Shown here: positions 1 through 6,687 of the stretch, one piece after another
Layout: every line of letters begins with the position of its first letter
Position numbering within the stretch: position 1 is the stretch's first letter
The notes under the pieces: model-generated
What the model was told of the DNA's origin: nothing
Database searches by the model: none
The model's input: only the letters and a program-made list of their open reading frames with translations
Program-made: the position numbers and the translations under genes
NCBI GenBank assembly: GCA_025057795.1
Contig: JANXEP010000019.1
Span: 1 to 11,735, forward strand
DNA length: 11,735 bases
DNA from: Candidatus Bathyarchaeota archaeon
GTDB lineage: Archaea; Thermoproteota; Bathyarchaeia; Bathyarchaeales; UBA233
Direction: 5' to 3'

Positions 1-45
1 CTTCTAAGCCGGAGATCCCGGGTTCAAGTCCCGGCGGACCCGCCA
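1..45 (+). tRNA. tRNA-Arg (UCU), 3' portion, cut by window edge
   Basis: The window opens at the anticodon loop CTTCTAA, which places TCT at the anticodon and so predicts tRNA-Arg reading AGA. The 3' half of the anticodon stem (8-12), a 5-nt variable region (13-17) and a perfect T arm (18-22 with 30-34 around the loop TTCAAGT) follow. The 3' acceptor strand is 35-41, the discriminator is G42, and CCA is encoded at 43-45. The 5' half lies outside the window, so an intron upstream of the anticodon and pairing of the acceptor stem cannot be checked. Confidence 0.9.
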
Positions 46-167
46 TTTTGGTTGTTTCGGCTTAGTTTCCATATTAATGAGTGTTCTAGGCTTGATGAAG
101 TTTATTTTGCTTTTAAAAGGAGTTTGCTGCGATTTAACGTAGCATTACAGGCTATAAAAAGGCTAAA

Positions 168-288
168 ATGTTGGCTATTCAATTGGCTTCGGTGAAGGAA
201 ACACCGTAGGTTACGAGTTCGTTTTCGCGAGGGCAACATTACGGGGATATTGCCGGAATTTACAATGGTTGGTCTAGGAAAAGCTTAA
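168..288 (+). pseudogene. Possible decayed N-terminus of a YifB/ComM-like Mg-chelatase family gene
   Basis: This stretch has no intact frame. From the ATG at 168 it reads MLAIQLASVKETP then stops at 207. A second frame (206 onward) gives VGYEFVFAR. A third (232-288) reads GNITGILPEFTMVGLGKA then stops. Read in order these resemble the start of YifB/ComM proteins, which as I recall begin MLA..xSA.. and carry a GLPxFTIVGL block near residues 27-35. Here the LPEFTMVGL block falls at about codon 28. Two shifts and two stops would be needed, and nothing convincing continues past 288. It may be chance. The 46-331 interval otherwise holds TATA-like CTATAAAA (152-159) and a CGGTG/CACCG hairpin (190-206). 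Confidence 0.3.
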
Positions 289-293
289 ATAAA
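285..293 (+). promoter_or_regulatory. TATA-like element for the small membrane protein gene
   Basis: TTAAATAAA lies about 40 nt before the ATG at 332. An archaeal start site about 25 nt downstream would fall near 312-316, giving a short leader containing AAGGGAA as a weak ribosome site. Sequence match only. Confidence 0.35.
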
Positions 294-331
294 AACTGGA
301 GAGCATACTAAGAATTTTGTAAGGGAATGTT

Positions 332-652
332 ATGGCTCAGGAGCAACCTATCACCGCTCCAACTATTCCGCTCACGCCCAAATCCATAGCGCTTTTAGCT
401 TCATTTCTGGGCTTACTACTGCTATGGATAAGCGTACTCATATTGACTCTAGCTGGAAGAGACTTTTACAAGGGCGGAGTGGCGTTGGCGGAGACGGGAT
501 TGGTTTTCATAGTTGCGGGAATGTTGCTTCACATGATAAAAATTGAAGACAATGGTATTGCGAGGGGTCTTATGGCAGTAGCCTTGATAGCGCTGCTAAT
601 TTTCATGGTTGCTATTGCTGCCGGCGTTTCTCCAATATCGTGGAGCCTTTAG
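332..652 (+). CDS. Small membrane protein, three predicted helices
   Basis: I do not recognise a family for this 106-residue protein. It has a short polar, Pro/Thr-rich N-terminus (about residues 1-17) and then three hydrophobic segments at about 19-41, 47-68 and 78-100. The loop between helices 1 and 2 holds GRDFYKGG, and the loop between 2 and 3 holds KIEDNGIARG. No signal-peptide cleavage site, Cys pairs or catalytic motifs are visible. The ATG has only a weak upstream AAGGGA. It stands alone, with about 190 nt before the next gene and a T-rich tract (CCCCTTTTTCTC, about 670-681) after its stop that could end transcription. The hydrophobic pattern and acceptable codon use argue for a real gene. 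Function is unknown. Confidence 0.75.
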   Translation: MAQEQPITAPTIPLTPKSIALLASFLGLLLLWISVLILTLAGRDFYKGGVALAETGLVFIVAGMLLHMIKIEDNGIARGLMAVALIALLIFMVAIAAGVSPISWSL

Positions 653-763
653 CAGTTTACCTTAAACAGTCCCCTTTTTCTCTGCACTCGTAAGTTTTAA
701 ATTAAGGTATAGGAAACGCTGAAAGATAAAAGAGCATTTGTAAGTTGAAGTTTGAAGCGGAAA

Positions 764-771
764 TTATAAAT
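764..771 (+). promoter_or_regulatory. TATA box upstream of the HTH-PRTase regulator
   Basis: TTATAAAT, preceded by purine-rich GCGGAAA as a possible BRE, sits about 75 nt before the ATG at 843. The predicted start near 790-797 gives a leader of about 50 nt, ending in a strong GGAGAGGGGG ribosome site (829-838). The rest of 653-842 is AT-rich and holds no gene I can see. Confidence 0.45.
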
Positions 772-815
772 CCATAATATTACAGAAATGATAAAACGTT
801 GTGAAATTTAACTAA

Positions 816-827
816 TCTTGTATAAGA
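816..827. promoter_or_regulatory. Imperfect palindrome in the leader of the HTH-PRTase gene
   Basis: TCTTGTATAAGA is a near-perfect dyad (five of six pairs) directly before the ribosome site of the regulator gene. It could be an autoregulatory operator for the adjacent HTH protein. It could also be AT-rich chance or a second TATA-like box. Confidence 0.25.
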
Positions 828-842
828 GGAGAGGGGGAACAT

Positions 843-1577
843 ATGAGCACTCACGCAGAAGAGTTGAAACTTAGGCTAATGACTATAGAACTTCTCAGAA
901 CCGCCAAGTATAAGCGTAACATAACTTATCGTGAATTATCCTCTAAAACGGGCTTGCCCGTGACGGTTTTAAGTAGATACGCTAAAGGGCATGTTTTGCC
1001 CAACGCTTCAAGGGCTAGGCAACTTTGGAAGGTTTTAACAAAGTTTGTGGGTTTGGAGAATGAAATTCGCAGCAGGATAAAGTTTAACGAAGATGGCTAT
1101 TTTGACAACACAGACATAATAGGTGACTTCAACATTCTGCAGCAGGCAGCCAACCATGCCCTTGCAAACTTCGCTGGAAAACGCGTTACAAAGGTTTTCA
1201 CAGCCGCCGTCGACGGGATACCCATAGCCACTATGGTTGCGAACGCTCTTGGGGTGAACCTCGTAATAGCCAAAAGAACGAAGGAGGTTGGGGTTAAAGA
1301 ATTCCTCGAAGAGACCTATGTGCTTAAGGATTCTGGAGTTACCATGACGCTGTATGTTCCAAAGGATGCCATTAAAAAGCGAGATAGCGTTTTGATAGTG
1401 GATGACATGATTAAAACAGGTGAGACCCAAGCAGCACTTGTTAATCTTGTACGGAAGGCGAAGGCTGAAATTTCAGGGGTTTTCTCCCTCATAGCCATAG
1501 GAGACGAATGGAGGACAAAAATGAAACTCCCAGAAGGTTGCCCCGTAGAGGTGATAACATTCATCAAGCAAATCTAA
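843..1577 (+). CDS. gfcR: HTH-phosphoribosyltransferase transcriptional regulator, GfcR-like
   Basis: This 244-residue protein joins an N-terminal helix-turn-helix (about 27-50, TYRELSSKTGLPVTVLSRYA) to a type I phosphoribosyltransferase domain (about 95-244). The PRPP-binding loop is plain at 183-195, VLIVDDMIKTGET, with the paired acidic residues D187/D188. This layout matches the archaeal GfcR/PyrE-like regulators. In haloarchaea GfcR controls sugar catabolism genes, and PRTase-fold regulators such as bacterial PurR sense nucleotides or PRPP. The start is the ATG with a strong GAGGAGAGGGGG 5 nt upstream. Its last 14 nt overlap the end of the convergent gene at 1564, so antisense interplay is possible. 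The family is clear; the regulated pathway here is not, because no sugar or nucleotide operon adjoins it. Confidence 0.85.
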   Translation: MSTHAEELKLRLMTIELLRTAKYKRNITYRELSSKTGLPVTVLSRYAKGHVLPNASRARQLWKVLTKFVGLENEIRSRIKFNEDGYFDNTDIIGDFNILQQAANHALANFAGKRVTKVFTAAVDGIPIATMVANALGVNLVIAKRTKEVGVKEFLEETYVLKDSGVTMTLYVPKDAIKKRDSVLIVDDMIKTGETQAALVNLVRKAKAEISGVFSLIAIGDEWRTKMKLPEGCPVEVITFIKQI

Positions 1578-2271
1578 CGCTTACGCAATCGCTTTTGGCA
1601 GGGCACACAGCACACTTCCGCCTCCTGCAGAAGTCTTTACCCAAACGCAATAGGGCTGATTCAAAGTTTATGAAAGATTTATCGGCAACTTTGTTTTCAG
1701 CCCAAAACGCCTCGAGGCTGCGCAAAGCTTCTTGGGGCGTTTCCTCGCCCACTATACCGACGTTTTTGGCTGCTAGGATAACTAGGCGTGTAGGGTTTGG
1801 TTTGGCTTTCTCCCAGATGCCTCGAAGTTCCCTTAGGAAAATGTTTACAGTTACATCGCCTACGCCTTTTCCAAGGTTTTTTAATTCCGCCTCTAAAACG
1901 ATGGGGCCTGAAGCTTTTTCATGTATCTTTGACACTTTACCCTCATATTTTTCCACGAGGTTCTTCATAACCGTCAAAAGTTTGTCTGCGGTTTTGAAGT
2001 CGTAGCGTGTGTAACTTCCCTCATCTAGAATCCTTACAAGCCCATCCCATCCTGTTTCAAGAATCCTCTTTGGGGTTAAGACGTTGTATTTTCGGAAGCA
2101 CTCATAGGTTTTGATGGCCGCAGCCTCTTTTATGGGCGCTCCGAAGAGCATCGACGCCAAAAACCATTTGAAAATCTCTTCCTCTTTCCTACTCTCTAAG
2201 TCTATACCTAAAATTTCGGAATACTTTCTTCCAAAGTTTTCGATTAAAAGCATGAGGCTTTCCCGCTTCAA
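1564..2271 (-). CDS. HhH/endonuclease III-like protein with C-terminal four-Cys cluster, atypical active site
   Basis: 235 residues from a TTG start; an in-frame ATG at 2253 (residue 7) is the alternative. The fold looks like the HhH-GPD DNA glycosylase/AP-lyase superfamily: an all-helical body, a helix-hairpin-helix around 131-150 (NLGKGVGDVTVNIF), and a C-terminal Fe-S loop C215-x4-C220-x2-C223-x5-C229. The usual endonuclease III spacing is C-x6-C-x2-C-x5-C, so the first gap is shorter. In endonuclease III the hairpin GVGRKT supplies the catalytic Lys and a VDTH motif about 18 residues later the catalytic Asp. Here the matching places read GVGDVT and PNPTRL, so both appear absent. It may bind DNA without standard lyase chemistry or use other residues. 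GGGAG sits just before the TTG, but a TATA box about 20 nt upstream favours the ATG. Confidence 0.8.
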   Translation of the reverse strand: MKRESLMLLIENFGRKYSEILGIDLESRKEEEIFKWFLASMLFGAPIKEAAAIKTYECFRKYNVLTPKRILETGWDGLVRILDEGSYTRYDFKTADKLLTVMKNLVEKYEGKVSKIHEKASGPIVLEAELKNLGKGVGDVTVNIFLRELRGIWEKAKPNPTRLVILAAKNVGIVGEETPQEALRSLEAFWAENKVADKSFINFESALLRLGKDFCRRRKCAVCPAKSDCVSVRFA

Positions 2272-2335
2272 TAAGCTCCCTTTAATAGATATTTATACAG
2301 CTCTATCATAAAACGGTAAAGGTGAGGAAGCGTTA
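2272..2335. promoter_or_regulatory. Bidirectional promoter region between the HhH gene and mtnA
   Basis: These 64 nt separate two divergent genes. A near-symmetric TATTTATA (2290-2297) reads as TATAAATA on the minus strand and can serve either direction. A second plus-strand candidate is CATAAAAC (2307-2314). The mtnA ribosome site GGTGAGG lies at 2321-2327. On the minus strand, GGGAG lies just before the TTG start. Confidence 0.45.
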
Positions 2336-3361
2336 GTGCGAACCATAGAATGGCGCGATGGAACAGTTGTAACAATAAACCAGCTGAAACTTCCCCATGA
2401 AGCAGAGCTTCTAAAATTGAAAAGTTATAATGATGTAGCTGAAGCCATAAAAACCATGAAAATAAGGGGAGCGCCTCTTTTGGGAGCAGCTGCAGCTTAC
2501 GCGCTTGCATTGGCGGCTTACCATTCTAAGGCAAAAGATAAGGGGGAGCTGCTGGGCGAATTAGAGAGTGCGACAGAAACTTTGAAGAGGACGAGGCCCA
2601 CCGCGGTTAACCTCTTCTGGGCTATAGACAGAATAATGGGCAAAGCGCGCAGCTTTAAAGGAAGCGTTGAGGAGCTGGCAGCCTTTGTTGTTGCTGAAGC
2701 TGAAAAGATAGCGGATGAAGATGCTGCTGCAAACCGTTTGATAGGGAAGCATGGAGCAGCCCTGATTAGAGATGGAGATACTGTTTTAACCCATTGTAAT
2801 GCTGGAGCCTTGGCCACGGTTGATTATGGCACGGCCTTGGGCGTTATAAGGGCCGCGGTGGAGCAGGGAAAAAGGGTTAGGGTTATAGCCACTGAAACAA
2901 GGCCGAAGCTGCAGGGGGCTAGGCTAACAGCATACGAGTTGAAAAGAGACGGTATACCCGTCACCCTAATAGCCGACACCATGGTTGGGTATGCCATGTA
3001 TAAGGGTAAAGTTGACAAGGTTATTGTCGGCGCTGATAGAATAGTGGAAGACGCCGTCATCAACAAGATAGGAACCTACCAAATAGCGGTCTTGGCAAAG
3101 GAGCATAACATCCCATTCTACGTTGCAGCTCCAAAGTCAACCTTCGACCTGAATCGCAAATCTATGGATGTAACAATAGAAGAAAGGAATCCCGAAGAAG
3201 TCACATTTGTAGGCTCGGAGAGAATAGCTCCTGAAGGTGTGGAAGTCCTAAATCCAGCCTTTGACATAACCCCCATGAAATATGTAACTGCAATAATCTG
3301 TGAGGATGGCATCCTATATAAGGGGGACGTGGTCAATTTTAAAGCCAACCAACAGCGGTAA
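2336..3361 (+). CDS. mtnA: S-methyl-5-thioribose-1-phosphate isomerase (MtnA)
   Basis: This enzyme converts methylthioribose-1-phosphate (aldose) to methylthioribulose-1-phosphate in methionine salvage. The 341-residue chain has the usual MtnA length and landmarks: IRGAP at 43-47, LTHCNAGALATVDYGTALG at 151-169 with catalytic Cys154, ETRPKLQGARLTAYEL at 187-202, and GADRIVEDAVINKIGT at 232-247 with catalytic Asp234. The related archaeal ribose-1,5-bisphosphate isomerases and eIF2B-like proteins lack the TRPxLQGARLTA wording, so I prefer MtnA. The start is GTG with GGTGAGG 8 nt upstream; nothing better lies nearby. It leads a run of three plus-strand genes (23 nt to the next), probably co-transcribed. 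No other salvage gene is in the window. Archaeal MTA degradation can feed this step from MTA phosphorylase. Confidence 0.93.
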   Translation: MRTIEWRDGTVVTINQLKLPHEAELLKLKSYNDVAEAIKTMKIRGAPLLGAAAAYALALAAYHSKAKDKGELLGELESATETLKRTRPTAVNLFWAIDRIMGKARSFKGSVEELAAFVVAEAEKIADEDAAANRLIGKHGAALIRDGDTVLTHCNAGALATVDYGTALGVIRAAVEQGKRVRVIATETRPKLQGARLTAYELKRDGIPVTLIADTMVGYAMYKGKVDKVIVGADRIVEDAVINKIGTYQIAVLAKEHNIPFYVAAPKSTFDLNRKSMDVTIEERNPEEVTFVGSERIAPEGVEVLNPAFDITPMKYVTAIICEDGILYKGDVVNFKANQQR

Positions 3362-3384
3362 AAAGGGGCGGGCTGCCGGGGCTA

Positions 3385-3942
3385 ATGGATAAGAGTAGAG
3401 AACAGGCAACTCAACAAAAAGAGGGAAAAATTGAAGGCTTACTCACAGAAAAGGGGGTTAAAATTGCAAACGCACAAGTTGCAGAGGAGCTTAAGGCTAA
3501 AGGCTATGGTATAAGCGAAAACGGCGAGCTTCGCATAGACTTTTATGAAGCCCTATACCTCTTGGACAAAGGCTTACTGGAAGTTAAAGACGAAAAGGGG
3601 GGCTCTGTGACGTTCAATGAACTTTTACAAGTTTCAGAAAAAGCCGATGAAAGCTCTTGGGCGAAATATTTGGTTTACAGGGACCTAAGAAGCCGCGGGT
3701 ATGTTGTCCGAGGGGGCTTCGGTCTAGGAGTAGACTTCAGGGTTTATGAGAGAGGCGAATACGGCAAGGACACCGCCAAATATCTGATTTTAAGCTTACA
3801 GGAAGGAAAACCTCTAAAACTGGAGAATTTAGCCCAAACCCTGAAACAGAGCCAAAACCTGAAAAAAGAGCTAGTTCTGGCGGTTATGAGTCGCCGCGGG
3901 GAAATAGTTTACTATTCTGTTTCACAATTAACCATGAAGTGA
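3385..3942 (+). CDS. endA: tRNA-splicing endonuclease family subunit lacking the expected catalytic His
   Basis: 185 residues with the archaeal EndA layout: an N-terminal domain (about 15-85) and a C-terminal nuclease domain (about 92-180) with AKYLVYRDLRSRGYVVR, GVDFRVYERG and KKELVLAV. EndA cuts the bulge-helix-bulge motif at tRNA and rRNA processing sites using a Tyr/His/Lys triad (Y115, H125, K156 in the Methanocaldococcus enzyme). Tyr121 and Lys160/161 are present, but the residue expected to be His, before AKYLI, is Thr130 (codon ACC). In alpha2-beta2 archaeal enzymes one subunit is structural and loses triad residues, so this may be that subunit with a catalytic partner elsewhere. It lies between mtnA and hisS (13 nt to hisS). 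Its ATG has no clear ribosome site, which fits translation by readthrough within an operon. Confidence 0.85.
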   Translation: MDKSREQATQQKEGKIEGLLTEKGVKIANAQVAEELKAKGYGISENGELRIDFYEALYLLDKGLLEVKDEKGGSVTFNELLQVSEKADESSWAKYLVYRDLRSRGYVVRGGFGLGVDFRVYERGEYGKDTAKYLILSLQEGKPLKLENLAQTLKQSQNLKKELVLAVMSRRGEIVYYSVSQLTMK

Positions 3943-3955
3943 AAAGGGAGCAGCC

Positions 3956-5248
3956 ATGAAAACTTTCAAGATAGTTCGTGGAATGAGGGATTTCCTACCA
4001 GAAGAAGCTGAAATGATGAGATTTGTTGAAGGCGAAGCTAGAAAAGTAGCATGGCTTTACGGTTATAAGGAAGTAATTACCCCCGTTGTAGAGTCATACG
4101 AACTTTTAGCTGCAAAGTCTGGAGAAGAGCTGCGCTCTAGGATGTATGTTTTCAAGGATTTAGGCGGGAGAAAAGTTGCCCTTAGACCCGAGTTCACAGC
4201 TTCTGTGGCAAGACTTGTGGCAACCGCCATGCGAAACGACCCTAAACCCCTAAGGCTTTTCTGTATCGGAAGCCTCTACAGGTATGACGAGCCTCAGAAA
4301 GGCCGTTTCAGGGAGTTTTGGCAGTCAAACTTTGAGCTGATGGGGTCAGAAAAACCTGAAGCGGACGTCGAGATACTACTATTAACCAACAGCCTCATGA
4401 GGGCGGCTGGGCTGAGAAACTACACGTTCAAAATAGGCCACATCGGAGTTTTAAGGGGGATTCTGAATCGCGAAGGGCTAGAGGAAGAAACGCAAAACAG
4501 AGCCATGCAGCTTATGGATAAAAAAGAGTACAAGGAAGCCATAAGCGTTGTGGAAAATGCAGGGGCCTCCGATAAGTGCTTAGATGTTCTACGGAAACTT
4601 GTGAAGATTAGAGGCAACAACTTTTACGACGTCTTAGGCGAAATTAAAAAGCTCGTAAAGGAATATGAAGAGGCTTCTCAAGCTGTGGACAGGTTTGCCG
4701 AAGTATTAAGGCTTGTTTCCGAAGCGCAAAAGCTTAATATCATGGTGGATGCAGGCTTTGCAAGGGGACTAGAATACTATACAGGGATTATTTTCGAGGT
4801 TAACGTGCCGGAGCTGGACATAGCCTTGGCTGGCGGCGGAAGATACGATAAACTCGTAGAGCTTTTTGGAGGTGAACCGACACCAGCCGTGGGCGTTGCC
4901 CATGGAATAGATAGGATAATGCTTGCCATGCAAGAGCAGAAAGCCGCCGTGAAGGAAAGTGGAGAAGAGAAAAGGGTGATGATAATACCCGCAGGTGAAG
5001 CCCTCAAAAAAGAGGCGTTAAAAACTTCCGAACTTTTGAGGGCTGATGGGATACCTGTCGAAGTTGAAGTCATGGGAAGGAAAATTGCCAAGGCCTTAGA
5101 GGACGCTGACAGAAGAAAAATACCATACGTGGTGATAATCGGTGAAAAAGAGTTGAAAGAGGGAGCTGTATCTCTTAGATACATGCAAAAGAGGGAGCAG
5201 ACTATTGTTAAAATTGAAGATTTAGTTAAAACGATTAAATCTGCATAA
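3956..5248 (+). CDS. hisS: Histidyl-tRNA synthetase
   Basis: A class II aminoacyl-tRNA synthetase that charges tRNA-His. The 430-residue length is normal. Visible landmarks are RGMRDFLPEE near the N-terminus, motif 1 around 37-47 (YKEVITPVVES), motif 2 at about 109-130 (RYDEPQKGRFREFWQ...ELMG), and the HisRS-specific ARGLEYYTG at 269-277 with Arg270. GGGRYDKLVELFGG follows at 293-306 and motif 3, GVAHGIDR, at 313-320. The alpha/beta anticodon-binding domain spans about 340-427. GGGAG lies 6 nt before the ATG. Third gene of the mtnA-endA-hisS run. Its last 14 nt overlap the 3' end of the convergent nip7 gene. A HisZ-like paralogue is unlikely given the intact HisRS motifs and anticodon domain. 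Confidence 0.97.
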   Translation: MKTFKIVRGMRDFLPEEAEMMRFVEGEARKVAWLYGYKEVITPVVESYELLAAKSGEELRSRMYVFKDLGGRKVALRPEFTASVARLVATAMRNDPKPLRLFCIGSLYRYDEPQKGRFREFWQSNFELMGSEKPEADVEILLLTNSLMRAAGLRNYTFKIGHIGVLRGILNREGLEEETQNRAMQLMDKKEYKEAISVVENAGASDKCLDVLRKLVKIRGNNFYDVLGEIKKLVKEYEEASQAVDRFAEVLRLVSEAQKLNIMVDAGFARGLEYYTGIIFEVNVPELDIALAGGGRYDKLVELFGGEPTPAVGVAHGIDRIMLAMQEQKAAVKESGEEKRVMIIPAGEALKKEALKTSELLRADGIPVEVEVMGRKIAKALEDADRRKIPYVVIIGEKELKEGAVSLRYMQKREQTIVKIEDLVKTIKSA

Positions 5249-5738
5249 GTTCCCTGATTCTGGTTTTTCTCTCCCTCCTTAAAAAGTCTCCAACATCTAG
5301 AATGTTTTTAACAATCACGCCTTTTTCTGCTTCCTGTGGGTTTTGCAATATCAAACCGTAGCCTAAGCATTCACCACGCCTATTAAGGACTAAGGAGTAA
5401 TCACCCTTTTTGGCAGAACCCTCAACGCGTATTATGCCCTCTTTAAATATGTCTCTCCTGCATACGAAAAGCCAAGCAGCCTTGTCGTTTACGAAAATTT
5501 TGTTTTTGGCTTTATCCGCAAGCATAAACAGTAATGGAAAACTTGGGATGAATCCTCCATTTTTAAACCTTCCCAAGAAAACTCCAGCATAATGATACAT
5601 TTCACCACTTTTCTTTATTAGATCTCTCAATTCCTGGCTTACTAAGAATAATCTTTTGCCTCTCCGCTCTGTCAAGTGTTCTTCTATCGTTATTTCCGCG
5701 TCGACCCTCTTTGCAAAGCTTTTTATTGGTTTTGTCAA
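5235..5738 (-). CDS. nip7: Nip7-like ribosome biogenesis protein with PUA domain
   Basis: 167 residues. From about residue 28 the text follows eukaryotic Nip7 closely: LFLVSQELRDL, LGRFKNGGFIPSF, a LADKAKNKIFV segment, and a PUA domain (about 79-157) with RRGECLGYGLI and the ending ILDVGDFLRRE, which parallels ADIGEYVRHE of human NIP7. Nip7 binds U-rich pre-rRNA and acts in large-subunit assembly. The start is TTG, whose last two bases sit inside the upstream gene's TGA (a TTGA overlap), with AGGT about 8 nt before it. The next in-frame Met is residue 47, inside the conserved region, so TTG is the only sensible start. It is translationally coupled to the NSUN methyltransferase, matching the physical Nop2-Nip7 pair seen in eukaryotic pre-60S particles. 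Confidence 0.85.
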   Translation of the reverse strand: MTKPIKSFAKRVDAEITIEEHLTERRGKRLFLVSQELRDLIKKSGEMYHYAGVFLGRFKNGGFIPSFPLLFMLADKAKNKIFVNDKAAWLFVCRRDIFKEGIIRVEGSAKKGDYSLVLNRRGECLGYGLILQNPQEAEKGVIVKNILDVGDFLRRERKTRIRELMQI

Positions 5739-6628
5739 GGCGTATTACCTGCTTTTTTAAGTTTACATACGAAAAAGCCTTGGTTTTCCTCGCTGGGCCA
5801 TATTCGTCTACAATTCTTTATCGAATTGTCTAGTTTTTTGCCGAAGATTTTTGTAGGCGCTTCATTCCCATAACAGTTTATCTCAGCTACTTCCAGCTTT
5901 AGGTTTTTGACAGCCCAGTCTACGTTGAACTCGTTTTCCTCCGGCTCAAGGGAACATGTAGCATAAACTAGTTCGCCGTCTTCCCCGAGGATTTTAGAGG
6001 TTTTAGCTAAGATTTCCCTTTGCAGCCTCGCGTTTCGTTCAACATCCTTCATTTTCCTTCGCTTAAACCAATACTTGTCCGTGGCGAAATTGCCGGAACA
6101 AGGGGCGTCAACCAATATCCTGTCAAATTTCACCCCGAGTTTTGACGCTTGTCTAGCGTCAAGACGGAAAACCACAGTATTTCTGACTCTGCACCGTTCC
6201 AGCTGGTTTGCCAAGGCATCCAGCCGCTGCCTGTTGACATCCAAGGCGATGATAACGCCTGTATTTTCCATCAAATCGGCAAGCTGAACCGTTTTTCCGC
6301 CTGGAGCTGCACATGCGTCTAAAACTTTTTTGTCCTTTAAATCTGTGAAAAGCGTTGCAGGAATTTGGGCGGCTGCCTCTTGAATTGAATAGTAGCCTAG
6401 AAGGTATTCCACTGTTGCTCCTACGGAGAATTTTGCCTCACTAACCCAATAGCCATTTTCTAAGTATGGAATTTTTTCAAGTTTAAAGCCCAACTTTTCT
6501 AATCTGTCAACGATTTCGGCCTCTTCAACGTTCATGGTATTTATTCTAATGGCTTGTTTGGGTGTGGCCTCTCTAAATTTCCAGCCTAGCTCGCTGTATC
6601 GCCTTATGAAAAATTCCCTGCCGGACAT
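5735..6628 (-). CDS. NSUN/Nop2/RsmB-family RNA (cytosine-5) methyltransferase
   Basis: SAM-dependent RNA m5C methyltransferase, 297 residues. A short N-terminal RNA-binding part with AIRINTM (26-32) leads to a Rossmann methyltransferase: YYSIQEAAAQIP (79-90), SAM loop DACAAPGGKT (104-113), DVNRQRL (130-136), DAPCSG (174-179) with Cys177, and ATCSLEPEENE (223-233) with the nucleophile Cys225. Both catalytic Cys are intact. Its RNA target (tRNA, 16S or 23S) cannot be read from the sequence; the fused downstream nip7 suggests rRNA, by analogy with Nop2. The ATG at 6628 has no ribosome site and lies about 25 nt from a TATA-like element (6653-6660), so the mRNA may be leaderless. It lacks its own PUA domain; the coupled Nip7 could supply one. 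Confidence 0.92.
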   Translation of the reverse strand: MSGREFFIRRYSELGWKFREATPKQAIRINTMNVEEAEIVDRLEKLGFKLEKIPYLENGYWVSEAKFSVGATVEYLLGYYSIQEAAAQIPATLFTDLKDKKVLDACAAPGGKTVQLADLMENTGVIIALDVNRQRLDALANQLERCRVRNTVVFRLDARQASKLGVKFDRILVDAPCSGNFATDKYWFKRRKMKDVERNARLQREILAKTSKILGEDGELVYATCSLEPEENEFNVDWAVKNLKLEVAEINCYGNEAPTKIFGKKLDNSIKNCRRIWPSEENQGFFVCKLKKAGNTP

Positions 6629-6687
6629 TTAATTGATAAAGGACAGAAAGACAATAAAAGTTTGGCGCAAAAGGCGGTATTTCATTT
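6629..6687. promoter_or_regulatory. Divergent promoter between NSUN and deoxyribosyltransferase-like genes
   Basis: A 59-nt divergent gap. AATAAAAG (6653-6660) can serve as plus-strand TATA (start near 6682, leader of a few nt) and its complement CTTTTATT as minus-strand TATA (start near the ATG at 6628). Both transcripts would be leaderless or nearly so. Confidence 0.4.

Noticed and set aside
93..98. TGATGA resembling a C box of a C/D guide RNA
   Set aside because: No CTGA D box or internal D'/C' pair at a sensible distance downstream.
152..159. CTATAAAA as promoter of a small RNA, with the CGGTG/CACCG hairpin (190-206) as its first stem
   Set aside because: Only a 5-bp stem and a weak GGCAA/TTGCC pair (232-254) follow. 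There is no recognisable RNA family, and the stretch reads equally well as decayed coding sequence.
1508..2005. Plus-strand open frame over the HhH gene
   Set aside because: It overlaps both the regulator's end and most of the HhH gene, and its translation has no family features while the minus-strand product clearly does.
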